Of a stretch of DNA of 64,000 nucleotides, positions 55,869 to 64,000 are shown piece after piece. Location: positions 1 through 64,000 of the forward strand of contig NZ_BMWT01000008.1 in NCBI RefSeq assembly GCF_014651375.1. The letters are read 5' to 3'. The position numbers and the translations under genes are program-made. Each line of letters opens with the position of its first letter. The stretch's first letter is position 1. Source of the DNA: Tateyamaria omphalii (GTDB taxonomy: Bacteria; Pseudomonadota; Alphaproteobacteria; Rhodobacterales; Rhodobacteraceae). The notes under the pieces were generated by a model. That model was given only the letters and a program-made list of their open reading frames with translations. It was not told the origin of the DNA and ran no database searches.

Positions 55869-56813
55869 ATGAAATACGCACTTGCAGGTATCTTGCTCAT
55901 AGTGGCTCCCATCGGAGTGGCCGCTCAAGAAGCAACATTCACGACAGGCCTTGCCACTGAAATCAATCCCGGACTGTTTGATTGTGGGCCAGGGACGCGC
56001 CCAAGTGCAGTTGGTGAGATTACGTCTGACGATGGCACAGTTTGGACCGTCCCGGCCGCGACGAACTACGGGACCGTTCCATTTGCCGCTGACCTCTTCA
56101 ATGAATGCGGAGGCGACCAATTGGGGTCCTCAGCGGAGATTGACCTCGACTCTGTTCCCCTGATGGATGCAGGCGGTAGCGAGGAGTTCACGGCATATAT
56201 CTTCGCGGATAACTACTTTGAACTTTACGTGAACGGCACATTGATTGCGGTTGATGAGGTCCCATTCACCAAATTCAATTCAAATCTCGTGCGCTTCACG
56301 GCAGACCGTCCCGTGACGCTGGCCATCATGATGGTGGACTGGGAAGAAAACCTTGGACTTGGTTCCGAAGACAATCGTGGCAAGGCCTTCCACCCCGGTG
56401 ATGGCGGACTTGTCGCGCATATTCAGGATGCGAAGGGCCAGACCGTCGCGATTACAGATGACACTTGGCGCGCGCAGACGTTTTACACATCCCCCCTTAA
56501 TGATCGCAGCTGCCTTGTCGTGGATGGCCCATCCCGCGATAGCTCTGCGTGCAGTCAAGAGGGTGTAGACAATGCAACGGGTTATTCAGCAGCACACTGG
56601 ACCGTTCCGTCCGACTGGATGATGCCGTCATTCGACGACAGTGTTTGGCCTGCGGCGTCTACATTCAGCAACGACACAGTTGGCGTGAAGAACAAGAAGG
56701 CCTTCACAAATTTCGAAGACTTATTTGATACGCCCGGTGCAGATGCCGACTTCATTTGGTCCTCGAACCTTGTGCTCGACAACCTTGTTTTGCTGCGTAA
56801 AACGGTAGAGTAA
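55869..56813 (+). CDS. Secreted protein of unknown function with beta-sandwich-like features
   Basis: A 314-residue protein. The start at ATG 55869 follows AAGGAG and opens a clear signal peptide (MKYALAGILLIVAPIGVAAQ). The rest is rich in beta-type stretches such as FADNYFELYVNGTLIAV, and has the pattern SFDDSVWPAASTF, which resembles jelly-roll carbohydrate-binding domains in glycoside hydrolases. Four cysteines (CGPG, NECGG, DRSCL, SACSQ) could make disulfides. I do not recognise the family. It has no obvious partner gene. Confidence 0.65.
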   Translation: MKYALAGILLIVAPIGVAAQEATFTTGLATEINPGLFDCGPGTRPSAVGEITSDDGTVWTVPAATNYGTVPFAADLFNECGGDQLGSSAEIDLDSVPLMDAGGSEEFTAYIFADNYFELYVNGTLIAVDEVPFTKFNSNLVRFTADRPVTLAIMMVDWEENLGLGSEDNRGKAFHPGDGGLVAHIQDAKGQTVAITDDTWRAQTFYTSPLNDRSCLVVDGPSRDSSACSQEGVDNATGYSAAHWTVPSDWMMPSFDDSVWPAASTFSNDTVGVKNKKAFTNFEDLFDTPGADADFIWSSNLVLDNLVLLRKTVE

Positions 56814-56904
56814 GGCGCTTTGTCGATTTTATGATGGACGAGCTTGTCGCGCTCAAACCGCTGTTCTAAGCCGGTGCATAGGGCGGTCGTCAAGCAGAAA
56901 CACC

Positions 56905-57312
56905 CTATTGCGGGTACGCGTCAAAGGCGTTCTCCGCCTCTAGCTGTGGGCACCACCTTGGCCGATATTGGTTCTGCACCGTGCTAGTCAGTTCGAAAGC
57001 TGATGGGTCATCGAGGCAGCCAAGGGACACCAATCGCATCCCAGGGTACATTTTCGGGTTCACCCAATGGACGTTCGAATAGCACTTGGGACAGACGTAA
57101 CGCTTGAGGCCCGGCCACTTATCCATTTCTGGATCGAGCTCGTGGGCATCTGACACTGCCACAACGTCTTCTTCTCGAAAGAGCGCAACGGCGTTTCCCA
57201 CCGAGCCGGTCATACGTTGGCAATAGTCGCAATGGCACACGAAACAGCGAAGCGGTTCATTGGCCAATTCTATCGAGACGGCTTTGCAGGCGCACTGTGC
57301 TTTGAAGGGCAA
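56905..57312 (-). CDS. GFA-family (glutathione-dependent formaldehyde-activating/CENP-V) zinc protein
   Basis: A 135-residue protein with zinc cysteine motifs CACKAV, CHCDYCQRMTGS and CPKCYSNVHWV, typical of the GFA fold. Some family members are said to bind S-hydroxymethylglutathione, but most have unknown roles. The start is TTG at 57312 behind GGAGC. It stands alone on the minus strand. Confidence 0.82.
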   Translation of the reverse strand: MPFKAQCACKAVSIELANEPLRCFVCHCDYCQRMTGSVGNAVALFREEDVVAVSDAHELDPEMDKWPGLKRYVCPKCYSNVHWVNPKMYPGMRLVSLGCLDDPSAFELTSTVQNQYRPRWCPQLEAENAFDAYPQ

Positions 57313-57659
57313 GTTTTAGCTCCGACGTCATTCAGACAATCTACCTGTCTTCAAACGAACAAAGACAACCAGACGGGAATTGTCCATCTTGAAAACCCAA
57401 TTTGTAACTTAGGCTGCCTATTTCGTTATCAAAACGGACATTAGCGCAGCCGCAGCGAAAGGGCGGTATCGTCCCGCGATACCGACACTTTCGGGAACTG
57501 GTCATCGGAGGCCGAAGAGCCGCCTAGTCCACCATTCGGAGCTGAGTTTTAGGAAACTTCTGGAGCGAGGGTCGCTCGACTTCACTGGCGAAAGGAACCT
57601 CAAAAAAGCCCGGCGAAAACTGCCGGGCTTTCGTCTGATAATTTTACCAAAGGTTAGAC
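57313..57659. other. Intergenic region holding the nitrilase terminator
   Basis: About 350 bp between the GFA start and the nitrilase stop. It includes the terminator at 57605-57631. The rest shows no gene or clear signal. Confidence 0.5.
57605..57631 (-). terminator. Intrinsic terminator of the nitrilase gene
   Basis: AAAGCCCGGC pairs perfectly with GCCGGGCTTT around a 7-base loop. On the minus strand it is followed by TTTTT, and it lies 28 bp after the nitrilase stop. Confidence 0.85.
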
Positions 57660-58691
57660 TTACTTGATCTGCTCAGTCACTGCATCCAACTGAGCTTCGG
57701 CTTTGGTCACGACGTCGTCAGTATTCACAGCCTGCAACCCTTCGTCGAAGTTCATGACGCGTGGGTTCTTGCTGCGATTGAACATCAGACGGAACACATC
57801 GGGGCGAGAATAGTGGCCCGTTGGGTCCGCTGCTGCTTTGGCGATGGCAATCATGTTGAGATCGATTTCAGCGATCAGAATGCCCTCTTCAGTCTCAGCA
57901 AGTGGTTCGGCGAGTGTTTGGCCATCAGGACCGAAGATGTTAGCAAACCCGCCACCCTCGAGGAGGAATTGACGCTTCGCTTCGGTGTCGCACATCATTT
58001 CGATCATCTCTTTCGAAACGGTCGCACAAGCGGACAGAACAAAACACTGGCCTTCGACTGCATGCTGGCGCGCAGCGCCGACATTCACGTCGGAGCCCAA
58101 TTGATAGGCTCCGCCCCGATAGACGCTGAAGCTGGGCCATGCCGCTGCGTGGATCTGCTCATTTTGAGAGAACATCGCGTACTTCGTAAGCGGTTGTAGG
58201 TGTTCCCAGCAGCAAAGAGCACCAACGCGACCAAGTTCCGTCTCATGAACGATGATGTCGCTACCATCGCCTTCTCCAAAGACAGCCCGTTCAACATGTG
58301 TGGGCTTTAGCTTGCGTCGACGGGACAGAACATTGCCGCGCGCATCGTAGTGCCATTGACCCATATAAAGCGACCCTTCATGGCGTTCGGACACACCCAT
58401 GATGACCTGGATGTTGTTCTTGCGTGCCGCTTCTGCGAGTGCAAGGTCTTCGTCGCTGCCAGCTTCGATGGAGTTCTGAAAATACGGTGCAACGTATTGC
58501 ATACCCATCGCTGGTGCATCGAGCCAGATCCACCAAGGGTAACCAGGCAACCATGTTTCTGGGAAGTTGACGATTTTAGCGCCCTTCGCGGCGGCCTCTT
58601 CAATCAGCTTGACGGCTTTCTCAACGCTTGCCTTGAGATCCAGAAATGCGGGTGCGGCTTGAACGGCAGCGACTTTGAATGGTGCAGTCAT
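57660..58691 (-). CDS. Nitrilase (carbon-nitrogen hydrolase)
   Basis: A 343-residue enzyme with the Glu-Lys-Cys triad at E45 (NFPETWLPGYPWW), K129 (RRKLKPTHVER) and C161 (GALCCWEHLQPL). These motifs and the length match true nitrilases and cyanide-type hydrolases rather than amidases. It converts a nitrile to the acid plus ammonia in the cytoplasm. Start ATG 58691 is behind AGGAGC. It diverges from two AraC genes and the alcohol/aldehyde oxidation genes. Confidence 0.9.
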   Translation of the reverse strand: MTAPFKVAAVQAAPAFLDLKASVEKAVKLIEEAAAKGAKIVNFPETWLPGYPWWIWLDAPAMGMQYVAPYFQNSIEAGSDEDLALAEAARKNNIQVIMGVSERHEGSLYMGQWHYDARGNVLSRRRKLKPTHVERAVFGEGDGSDIIVHETELGRVGALCCWEHLQPLTKYAMFSQNEQIHAAAWPSFSVYRGGAYQLGSDVNVGAARQHAVEGQCFVLSACATVSKEMIEMMCDTEAKRQFLLEGGGFANIFGPDGQTLAEPLAETEEGILIAEIDLNMIAIAKAAADPTGHYSRPDVFRLMFNRSKNPRVMNFDEGLQAVNTDDVVTKAEAQLDAVTEQIK

Positions 58692-58858
58692 ATGTAGTGC
58701 TCCTGTTGGGTCCGATAAATGATGCCCCAGAGCCTAATCACAATGTGTCGAAGCCAGTTTGCACGTTTGAGCGGGAAAGATTATAATGTTACTATTTTGT
58801 AGATTTCTAAAAAATGTGTATCATGACAGAATGTCGCATCGAATCGAGAGAATTTGAG

Positions 58859-59824
58859 ATGGATTTCGTCTTCAAAACTGATGACGTCAAAGCGCCCGAG
58901 CGTTTTGCATACTGGTCAGATGCAGTCTGCACATCTTACACAAAACTCAGCTGCGACACTGATAATAAGCAGGCCTTCGCCGGCGGCATCGCACTCCAAA
59001 GATTTGCCAATTTCGGAAGCTCGAAAGTATGGGGAAGCGGTCAGGTTGTGCAACGTCGCGCCAGCGACATCACGCAATGTGACGATGAAAGCGTGTTGCT
59101 GAGTTTTCAGGTAAGAAAACAGTGTGAGGTTCGCCAGGGCGGACGCAGTACCATCATCAATCCCGGAGAATTCGCGGCCTATCGCAGTTCAGACCCGTAC
59201 CGGCTTCGTCTATGTGATGACTTCCAACAGCATGTTTTGCAGGTTCCTCACTGCGCACTTCGAAAGCGTCTTCCCAGTATTGACAGTTTGACGGCGAAGC
59301 GTGTCAGTGTTGATGTCGGGGCCGCGATATACTTCAGTATTCGAAAGATCATTGGGCTTGGCGCTTCATCAAATGCGGTTATGCGTGCTTGCCTGGAAGA
59401 CACGGTCATCGACTTGATCGCGACAGGACTTGCCTCTCTTGAAAACGGTCAGACCAAAATACGCGAGTCTGGACAGAAAATCCTGATGCGTGCACGTTGT
59501 TTCATAGCTGAAAACTGCAATCGGTCAGAGTTGAACCGCACAGATGTTAGTAAAGCCATTGGTGTATCTGTTCGGCGTTTGAACGAGCTTTTCGCCGAAG
59601 AAAACAGTTCGATCCAATCCGAGATCCGCGAGGCACGCCTTCAGGGCATTTGTGCAGATCTGACTGATCCGCGACTGACCCATGTTCCTGTTGCCGATAT
59701 CGCGTTCAGCCGTGGGATCGAGAATGCGCAGCATTTCTCTCGCCAGTTCAAGGCGCGGTTCGGGCAGACCCCGACGCGCTACAGATCAAACAAAGGATGG
59801 GCGATCCCGAACCTGGGATCGTAA
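58859..59824 (+). CDS. FeaR-like AraC-family regulator 1
   Basis: A 321-residue regulator starting MDFVFKTDDVKAPERFAYWSD, the typical opening of the AraC_binding_2 (FeaR-type) sensor. The HTH end carries IAFSRGIENAQHFSRQFKARFGQTPTRYR. Alternative starts at 58814 and 58823 add 12-15 residues. FeaR activates aldehyde and amine oxidation genes in E. coli, so an aldehyde-linked inducer is plausible. It diverges from the nitrilase. Confidence 0.82.
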   Translation: MDFVFKTDDVKAPERFAYWSDAVCTSYTKLSCDTDNKQAFAGGIALQRFANFGSSKVWGSGQVVQRRASDITQCDDESVLLSFQVRKQCEVRQGGRSTIINPGEFAAYRSSDPYRLRLCDDFQQHVLQVPHCALRKRLPSIDSLTAKRVSVDVGAAIYFSIRKIIGLGASSNAVMRACLEDTVIDLIATGLASLENGQTKIRESGQKILMRARCFIAENCNRSELNRTDVSKAIGVSVRRLNELFAEENSSIQSEIREARLQGICADLTDPRLTHVPVADIAFSRGIENAQHFSRQFKARFGQTPTRYRSNKGWAIPNLGS

Positions 59825-59858
59825 TGCGCGCAGCTTCCGCGTTTGGGAGGGCGCGCCG

Positions 59859-60806
59859 ATGGACTATTTGCAAAGAGAGAACGTATCGCCTCTTCAAGTT
59901 GATGACTTCATTCAACGCCTGAACAATGTCTGTGGTGCGTTTCGCGTCGAGCACGCCGATTGTGCGCCAGTTATTGGTGGTAGTGTGACAACAGCGACCA
60001 GCTCAGGTCTCGACTTCGCTTTCGTGACGCAGAACGCCAATCGCATCCGCCGATCGGAACGCTGTCTGAAACAAGACCCGGGGAACCACTATTTCCTGAT
60101 CGTGCAGGACCTTGGGCATGCGCTCATGGAGCAAGCCGGGGAAGAGGTCACGCTCACGCCTGGCGATATGTTCATTGCGGATTCTGCGCGCACCTCAACG
60201 TTCTCTTATGGCGGCGAGATGTCCCATCAAATCTCGCTTCATCTGCCGAGAGACGAAATGCGCCATCGGTTCAAGTCACGCATTGAAGGCGGGACCATGA
60301 TCGCGCGCAAAGACCCGTTGGGGCGTGCAATGCGTGCTCTGTTGTCCGGGATTTTGCAGAAACAGGCAGATACCGGGCAAGCCCATATCACCGAATCTTT
60401 CTATAGTGTTTTTGGCGCATTCCTATTGAACCGAAGTCTGGGGCAGGACAGCAAACCATCACCTGATGCGTTGTTGCTGGAGCGCGCGCGCGATGCCATG
60501 GCTCAGAACTTTCACGATGCAGACTTCACTGTTCAGCACCTCGCTGATCTGACAGGGGTTTCCCTGCGCCATTTGCAGCGCGCATTTAAAGATCACGGCG
60601 AAGCACCGCGAACTGCTTTGCAGGCCATGCGGGTGGAAGCAGCAGAAACTATGCTGAACAGACGCGCCGGTGCGCTGGATGGCCACGTTTCGCAGATCGC
60701 ATATGCCTGCGGCTTCAATGATCTGACCACGTTCTATCGTCAGTATCGGGCTCGGTTTGGAGAAAGTCCAAAGCAAAGGCACAGCGAGCGTCGCGTTTTG
60801 CAATAA
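59859..60806 (+). CDS. FeaR-like AraC-family regulator 2
   Basis: A 315-residue paralogue of the preceding regulator in organisation, starting MDYLQRENVSPLQVDDF. The sensor domain is followed by the HTH region LTGVSLRHLQRAFKDHGEAPR and IAYACGFNDLTTFYRQYRARFGESPK. A GGGAGG site 8 bases before ATG 59859 decides the start against a long frame overlapping the first regulator. Two FeaR-like genes in tandem before an ALDH gene are unusual. Confidence 0.86.
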   Translation: MDYLQRENVSPLQVDDFIQRLNNVCGAFRVEHADCAPVIGGSVTTATSSGLDFAFVTQNANRIRRSERCLKQDPGNHYFLIVQDLGHALMEQAGEEVTLTPGDMFIADSARTSTFSYGGEMSHQISLHLPRDEMRHRFKSRIEGGTMIARKDPLGRAMRALLSGILQKQADTGQAHITESFYSVFGAFLLNRSLGQDSKPSPDALLLERARDAMAQNFHDADFTVQHLADLTGVSLRHLQRAFKDHGEAPRTALQAMRVEAAETMLNRRAGALDGHVSQIAYACGFNDLTTFYRQYRARFGESPKQRHSERRVLQ

Positions 60807-60904
60807 GTTCGGACGCGCAATGCCAAGACTGCATGCACATATTATGGCCATCTTCCTCGAAAGTTATGCCGCCGGCATGACGCAGTTCGGAGGAAGACAT
60901 CCAA

Positions 60905-62314
60905 ATGGCAAAAACGTACGCGATGGTCATCGGGGGCCAGTCTGTCGAAACCAAAGAAACCTTTGAGGTCAAAAACCCATCCACCGGCGAAATTGTAGGT
61001 TTAGCACCCAACGCAAAATTGGTTGACCTCGATGCGGCTGTGGCAGCGGCGGCAGCTGCATTCGAGACCTGGTCCCAAAAAAGCGACGAAGACATTCAAG
61101 CGGCGTGCGAAGAAGTTACGGCAAAGATTGCCGAGCATTCTGAAGAACTGGCCCAACTCATCACTTTGGAGCAAGGCAAACCGCTGAACGGTTTGGGATC
61201 CCGTTGGGAAATGGGCGGTGCAGGCGCGTGGGCCGGATATACGAGTGGGCTGTCCCTGCCGATGAAGGTTCTGCAGGACAACAACGAAGGTCAGGTCGAA
61301 TTGCATCGCAAGCCGCTTGGTGTTGTGGGCTCAATCACGCCTTGGAACTTCCCTGTCATGATCGCCATCTGGCACATGATGCCCGCACTGCGCACAGGCA
61401 ATACGGTTGTCATCAAACCGTCTCCTTACACGCCGCTCTCAACCATTCGTCTCGTGGAAATCATGAATGAGGTTCTGCCCGCTGGCGTTGTGAACTGCGT
61501 GACCGGCAGCGATGGTGCAGAGTCGATTGGGGCGGGCATGTCTTCCCACCCCGACATTAAGAAGATCGTTTTCACCGGCTCCATCGGGACCGGCGAAAAA
61601 GTCGCACGCTCTGCGGCTGAGACCATGAAACGCATGACGCTGGAGCTTGGCGGCAATGACGCGGGCATCGTGTTGCCAGACGTTGATCCGGCCCAAATTG
61701 CCGAAGGTTTGTTCTGGGGCGGCTTCATCAACAACGGTCAGACCTGTGCTGCCATGAAGCGGCTGTATGTCCACGAAGATGTCTATGACGAAGTTTGCGA
61801 GCACCTGGTCGCATTCGCCAAAAACATCCCTCTGGGCGACGGTATGTCCGAAGACGTGATCCTTGGCCCGGTGCAAAACCAGATGCAGTTCAACAAGGTC
61901 AAAGAACTCGTTGACGCTGCCAAAGACAAAGGCCGTGTCCTGCTTGGCGGTGAGCCAGGCGAAGGTCTGTTCTTTCCACCGACCATCGTGGCGGATCTGG
62001 AAAATGACGACGCGCTTGTGCGCGAAGAACAGTTCGGCCCTGCCCTACCCATTATCAAATACTCGCATGTTGATGACGCGATTGCGCAAGCCAATCAGTC
62101 CGAAAATGGCCTTGGTGGCTCCGTCTGGTCGCAAGACATCGAAAAGGCAAAAGAGGTCGCGTCAAAGATGCAGTGCGGTTCCGTATGGATCAACAAACAC
62201 GGCGCTATCCAGCCGAACGCACCCTTTGGCGGCGTGAAGAAATCCGGCATCGGCGTCGAATTTGGCGAAGAAGGCCTGCAGGAATACACGGATATTCAGG
62301 TAATTTTCAGCTGA
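60905..62314 (+). CDS. NAD-dependent aldehyde dehydrogenase
   Basis: A 469-residue ALDH with E247 (TLELGGNDAG) and C281 (NGQTCAAMK) as catalytic residues, and TPWNFPVMIA and FTGSIGTGEKV as cofactor elements. The chain matches ALDH1/5-type enzymes with broad substrates. It follows the two regulators and precedes the AhpD-like gene; the substrate is expected to be the product of the GMC oxidoreductase. GGAGGAAG ribosome site before the ATG. Confidence 0.9.
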   Translation: MAKTYAMVIGGQSVETKETFEVKNPSTGEIVGLAPNAKLVDLDAAVAAAAAAFETWSQKSDEDIQAACEEVTAKIAEHSEELAQLITLEQGKPLNGLGSRWEMGGAGAWAGYTSGLSLPMKVLQDNNEGQVELHRKPLGVVGSITPWNFPVMIAIWHMMPALRTGNTVVIKPSPYTPLSTIRLVEIMNEVLPAGVVNCVTGSDGAESIGAGMSSHPDIKKIVFTGSIGTGEKVARSAAETMKRMTLELGGNDAGIVLPDVDPAQIAEGLFWGGFINNGQTCAAMKRLYVHEDVYDEVCEHLVAFAKNIPLGDGMSEDVILGPVQNQMQFNKVKELVDAAKDKGRVLLGGEPGEGLFFPPTIVADLENDDALVREEQFGPALPIIKYSHVDDAIAQANQSENGLGGSVWSQDIEKAKEVASKMQCGSVWINKHGAIQPNAPFGGVKKSGIGVEFGEEGLQEYTDIQVIFS

Positions 62315-62400
62315 TCCAATCTCTCCCTGGTGGGGGCGGATGCACCAACGAAGCGTCCGTCCCTGCACAAAATCCACCACAGCATCAAGGAGGCCCAGCA

Positions 62401-62994
62401 ATGCCCAGGCTAACACCATTAGAGCGTGATGAGCTCAGCGATTTTGCCTCACTGTTTAACGATCTGGATGCATTCTTTGGGTTCTTGCCTAACGACTACC
62501 TGACCATGGGACGCCGGCCCGAAATTCTGGCGGCAATCGCACAACTGACCCAAGCGATCATGCTGTCGGAAAACAACACGCTCCCGATGAACACACGGAT
62601 GTTGGTCACCTACATGACCTCCCGCGCCGCAGGCTGTCAGTATTGTATCGCCCATAACGTCGCCCTCATCGAACGCCACGGCGTTAATCAAGAGCAGATC
62701 GACAATGTTATGGAATATGAAACGCATTCTGCCTTCAGCGCAGCGGAACGCGCGGCTCTGACTGTGGCAAAGAATGCAAACACAAACCCAAACTCGGTCA
62801 CGGATGATGAGTTTGACGCGTTACGTCCGCACTTCGACGAAGGCCAGATTGCTGAAATCATCGCCCTCATCGCGATGATGTCTTTCTACAACCGCTGGAA
62901 CGACACAATGGCGACCACGTTGGAACGCCCCGCTGCAAATGCTGCGCAAAACTGGATCGGCAAACAAGGCTGGTCAATCGGCAAGCACGCCTAA
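62401..62994 (+). CDS. Carboxymuconolactone decarboxylase/AhpD-like protein
   Basis: A 197-residue protein. The C79-x2-C82 pair with H85 (AAGCQYCIAHNVAL) is the redox motif of AhpD-like proteins, so a peroxidase or disulfide role is more likely than decarboxylation. AAGGAGG precedes ATG 62401; the longer frame overlapping the ALDH gene is an artefact. It is in line with the ALDH and GMC genes. Confidence 0.85.
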   Translation: MPRLTPLERDELSDFASLFNDLDAFFGFLPNDYLTMGRRPEILAAIAQLTQAIMLSENNTLPMNTRMLVTYMTSRAAGCQYCIAHNVALIERHGVNQEQIDNVMEYETHSAFSAAERAALTVAKNANTNPNSVTDDEFDALRPHFDEGQIAEIIALIAMMSFYNRWNDTMATTLERPAANAAQNWIGKQGWSIGKHA

Positions 62995-63022
62995 TCCGCA
63001 ACACCGTCAAGGGAGGAAGACG

Positions 63023-64000
63023 ATGACAAATACAAAGATGAACCGCCGGGATTTCATGAGGAAGACCTCATTGGCATCTGGGGTGCTGCTGGTTGCCCCC
63101 GGAATTTACGGTGCCTCGGTGAATACGGCCCAAGCCCAGACTGGGGCGTTTGACTATATCATTTGCGGTGCAGGATCTGCGGGCTGCGTCCTAGCGCATC
63201 GCCTGACGGAAAATGAGGACGTCTCTGTTCTCATCATCGAGGCGGGTGGGCCTGAAGAAGGCGTTGAGGCGATCTCGACCCCGCTTCGTCTATTGGAATT
63301 GTGGAACACCGAATACGATTGGGCTTATTTCACTGCCCCCCAAAAGCACTGCAATGGCCGCAACATTCACTGGCCACGCGGCAAAGTCGTCGGCGGATCT
63401 GGTTCACTGAACGGCATGTTGTACGTGCGTGGTCATGCAACGGACTATGACAACTGGGCCTATCAAGGGAACCCAGGTTGGGACTATGAAAGCGTGCTGC
63501 CATACTTCAAGAAATCTGAGGATTTCGACGGCGGCGAAAACGAGTATCACGGCGTCGGCGGACCGCTTCATGTCACAACCGACTATGAACGCCACCCGAC
63601 CACGCAACGCATTGTCGAGGCATGCATCGAGGCCGGTTACAAGTTCAACGAAGACTACAATGGTGCCGACACCGAAGGCGTGAATTTCGCGCAAATGAAC
63701 ACGAAGGACGGCCAACGCCATTCCAGTGCGGTTGCTTTCCTGCGCCCTGCCCTCGAGCGGTCGAACCTCAGCCTGCTGACCAATTCGCGGGTCAAGAAGG
63801 TCAATTTAGACGGCAAGACAGCGACCGGCGTCACCTATATCCAAGACGGTGAAGAGCGTGTCGTGACCGCTAAGCGCGAGGTGATCCTTGCCGGTGGAAC
63901 GATTGAAAGCCCGAAAATGTTGATGCTGTCTGGCATCGGCGAACGCGCGCAATTGGAAGAACATGGAATCGAAGTTGTTCACGACCTCCCGGGCGTTGGC
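63023..64000 (+). CDS. GMC-family oxidoreductase, Tat-exported (cut by window end)
   Basis: The frame runs open to base 64000, giving 326 codons. A Tat leader (NRRDFMRKTSLASGVLL) opens the protein, followed by the FAD motif YIICGAGSAGCVLAHRL and the GMC signature GKVVGGSGSLNGMLYVRG. The second signature around GGTIESPKMLMLSGIG is also present. The family oxidises alcohols (choline, aryl or polyethylene-glycol type). It is the last visible gene of the FeaR-ALDH-AhpD set, with a GGGAGGAAG site before its ATG. Confidence 0.9.
   Translation, partial: MTNTKMNRRDFMRKTSLASGVLLVAPGIYGASVNTAQAQTGAFDYIICGAGSAGCVLAHRLTENEDVSVLIIEAGGPEEGVEAISTPLRLLELWNTEYDWAYFTAPQKHCNGRNIHWPRGKVVGGSGSLNGMLYVRGHATDYDNWAYQGNPGWDYESVLPYFKKSEDFDGGENEYHGVGGPLHVTTDYERHPTTQRIVEACIEAGYKFNEDYNGADTEGVNFAQMNTKDGQRHSSAVAFLRPALERSNLSLLTNSRVKKVNLDGKTATGVTYIQDGEERVVTAKREVILAGGTIESPKMLMLSGIGERAQLEEHGIEVVHDLPGVG

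Overview
This window looks like accessory, catabolism-rich DNA from an alphaproteobacterium of the Rhodobacteraceae (Roseobacter group). The basis is the moderately high GC content, operons with 4-bp ATGA start/stop overlaps, a DUF6525-type small protein, a sulfide island with PmpA/PmpB-like proteins and a Blh-type hydrolase, and many binding-protein-dependent transporters. I see no rRNA, tRNA, CRISPR array, phage or insertion sequence. Both ends cut genes: a membrane AraC regulator at the left and a GMC oxidoreductase at the right.

Region by region. 1-3263: a membrane-anchored AraC regulator, then a universal stress protein and a sodium:alanine-type symporter. 3664-8596: a nickel/peptide/opine-type ABC importer read right to left, headed by a DUF6525 protein. 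8953-11360: an acyl-CoA dehydrogenase with an AraC regulator. 11766-14881: a GAF histidine kinase, an Fe(II)/2-oxoglutarate oxygenase and a LysE exporter in a row. 14874-24222: a dipeptide import operon (dipeptidase, binding protein, two permeases, two ATPases, second binding protein, GAF protein) with a divergent LysR gene. 24303-25313: a siderophore-interacting flavin reductase. 25566-32711: a BMP/nucleoside-type ABC importer with an amidase and an amidohydrolase.

32992-39252: a sulfide and sulfane-sulfur island with a SulP permease, a phosphatase/rhodanese-like domain fused to sulfide:quinone reductase, a persulfide-dioxygenase-like hydrolase, two YeeE-type membrane proteins, a DUF2892 protein and a Crp/Fnr regulator. 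39591-45667: a solitary MttB-family methyltransferase facing a GntR-DapA-like-ALDH-FAD oxidase operon. 45785-48483: a two-subunit molybdenum hydroxylase. 48587-50532: a glutathione-dependent formaldehyde dehydrogenase coupled to a beta-propeller protein. 50753-55504: a hydroxyquinol pathway (flavin monooxygenase, intradiol dioxygenase, maleylacetate reductase) with a LysR gene.

55869-64000: a secreted orphan protein, a GFA-family protein, then a nitrilase divergent from two FeaR-like AraC regulators, an aldehyde dehydrogenase, an AhpD-like protein and a GMC oxidoreductase. This last set could form a nitrile/alcohol/aldehyde-to-acid route. The window as a whole serves uptake and oxidation of small nitrogen, sulfur and aromatic compounds, with one regulator per module. 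The least explained modules are the nitrilase-FeaR-GMC cluster, the kinase-oxygenase-LysE operon and the solitary MttB gene with its facing operon.
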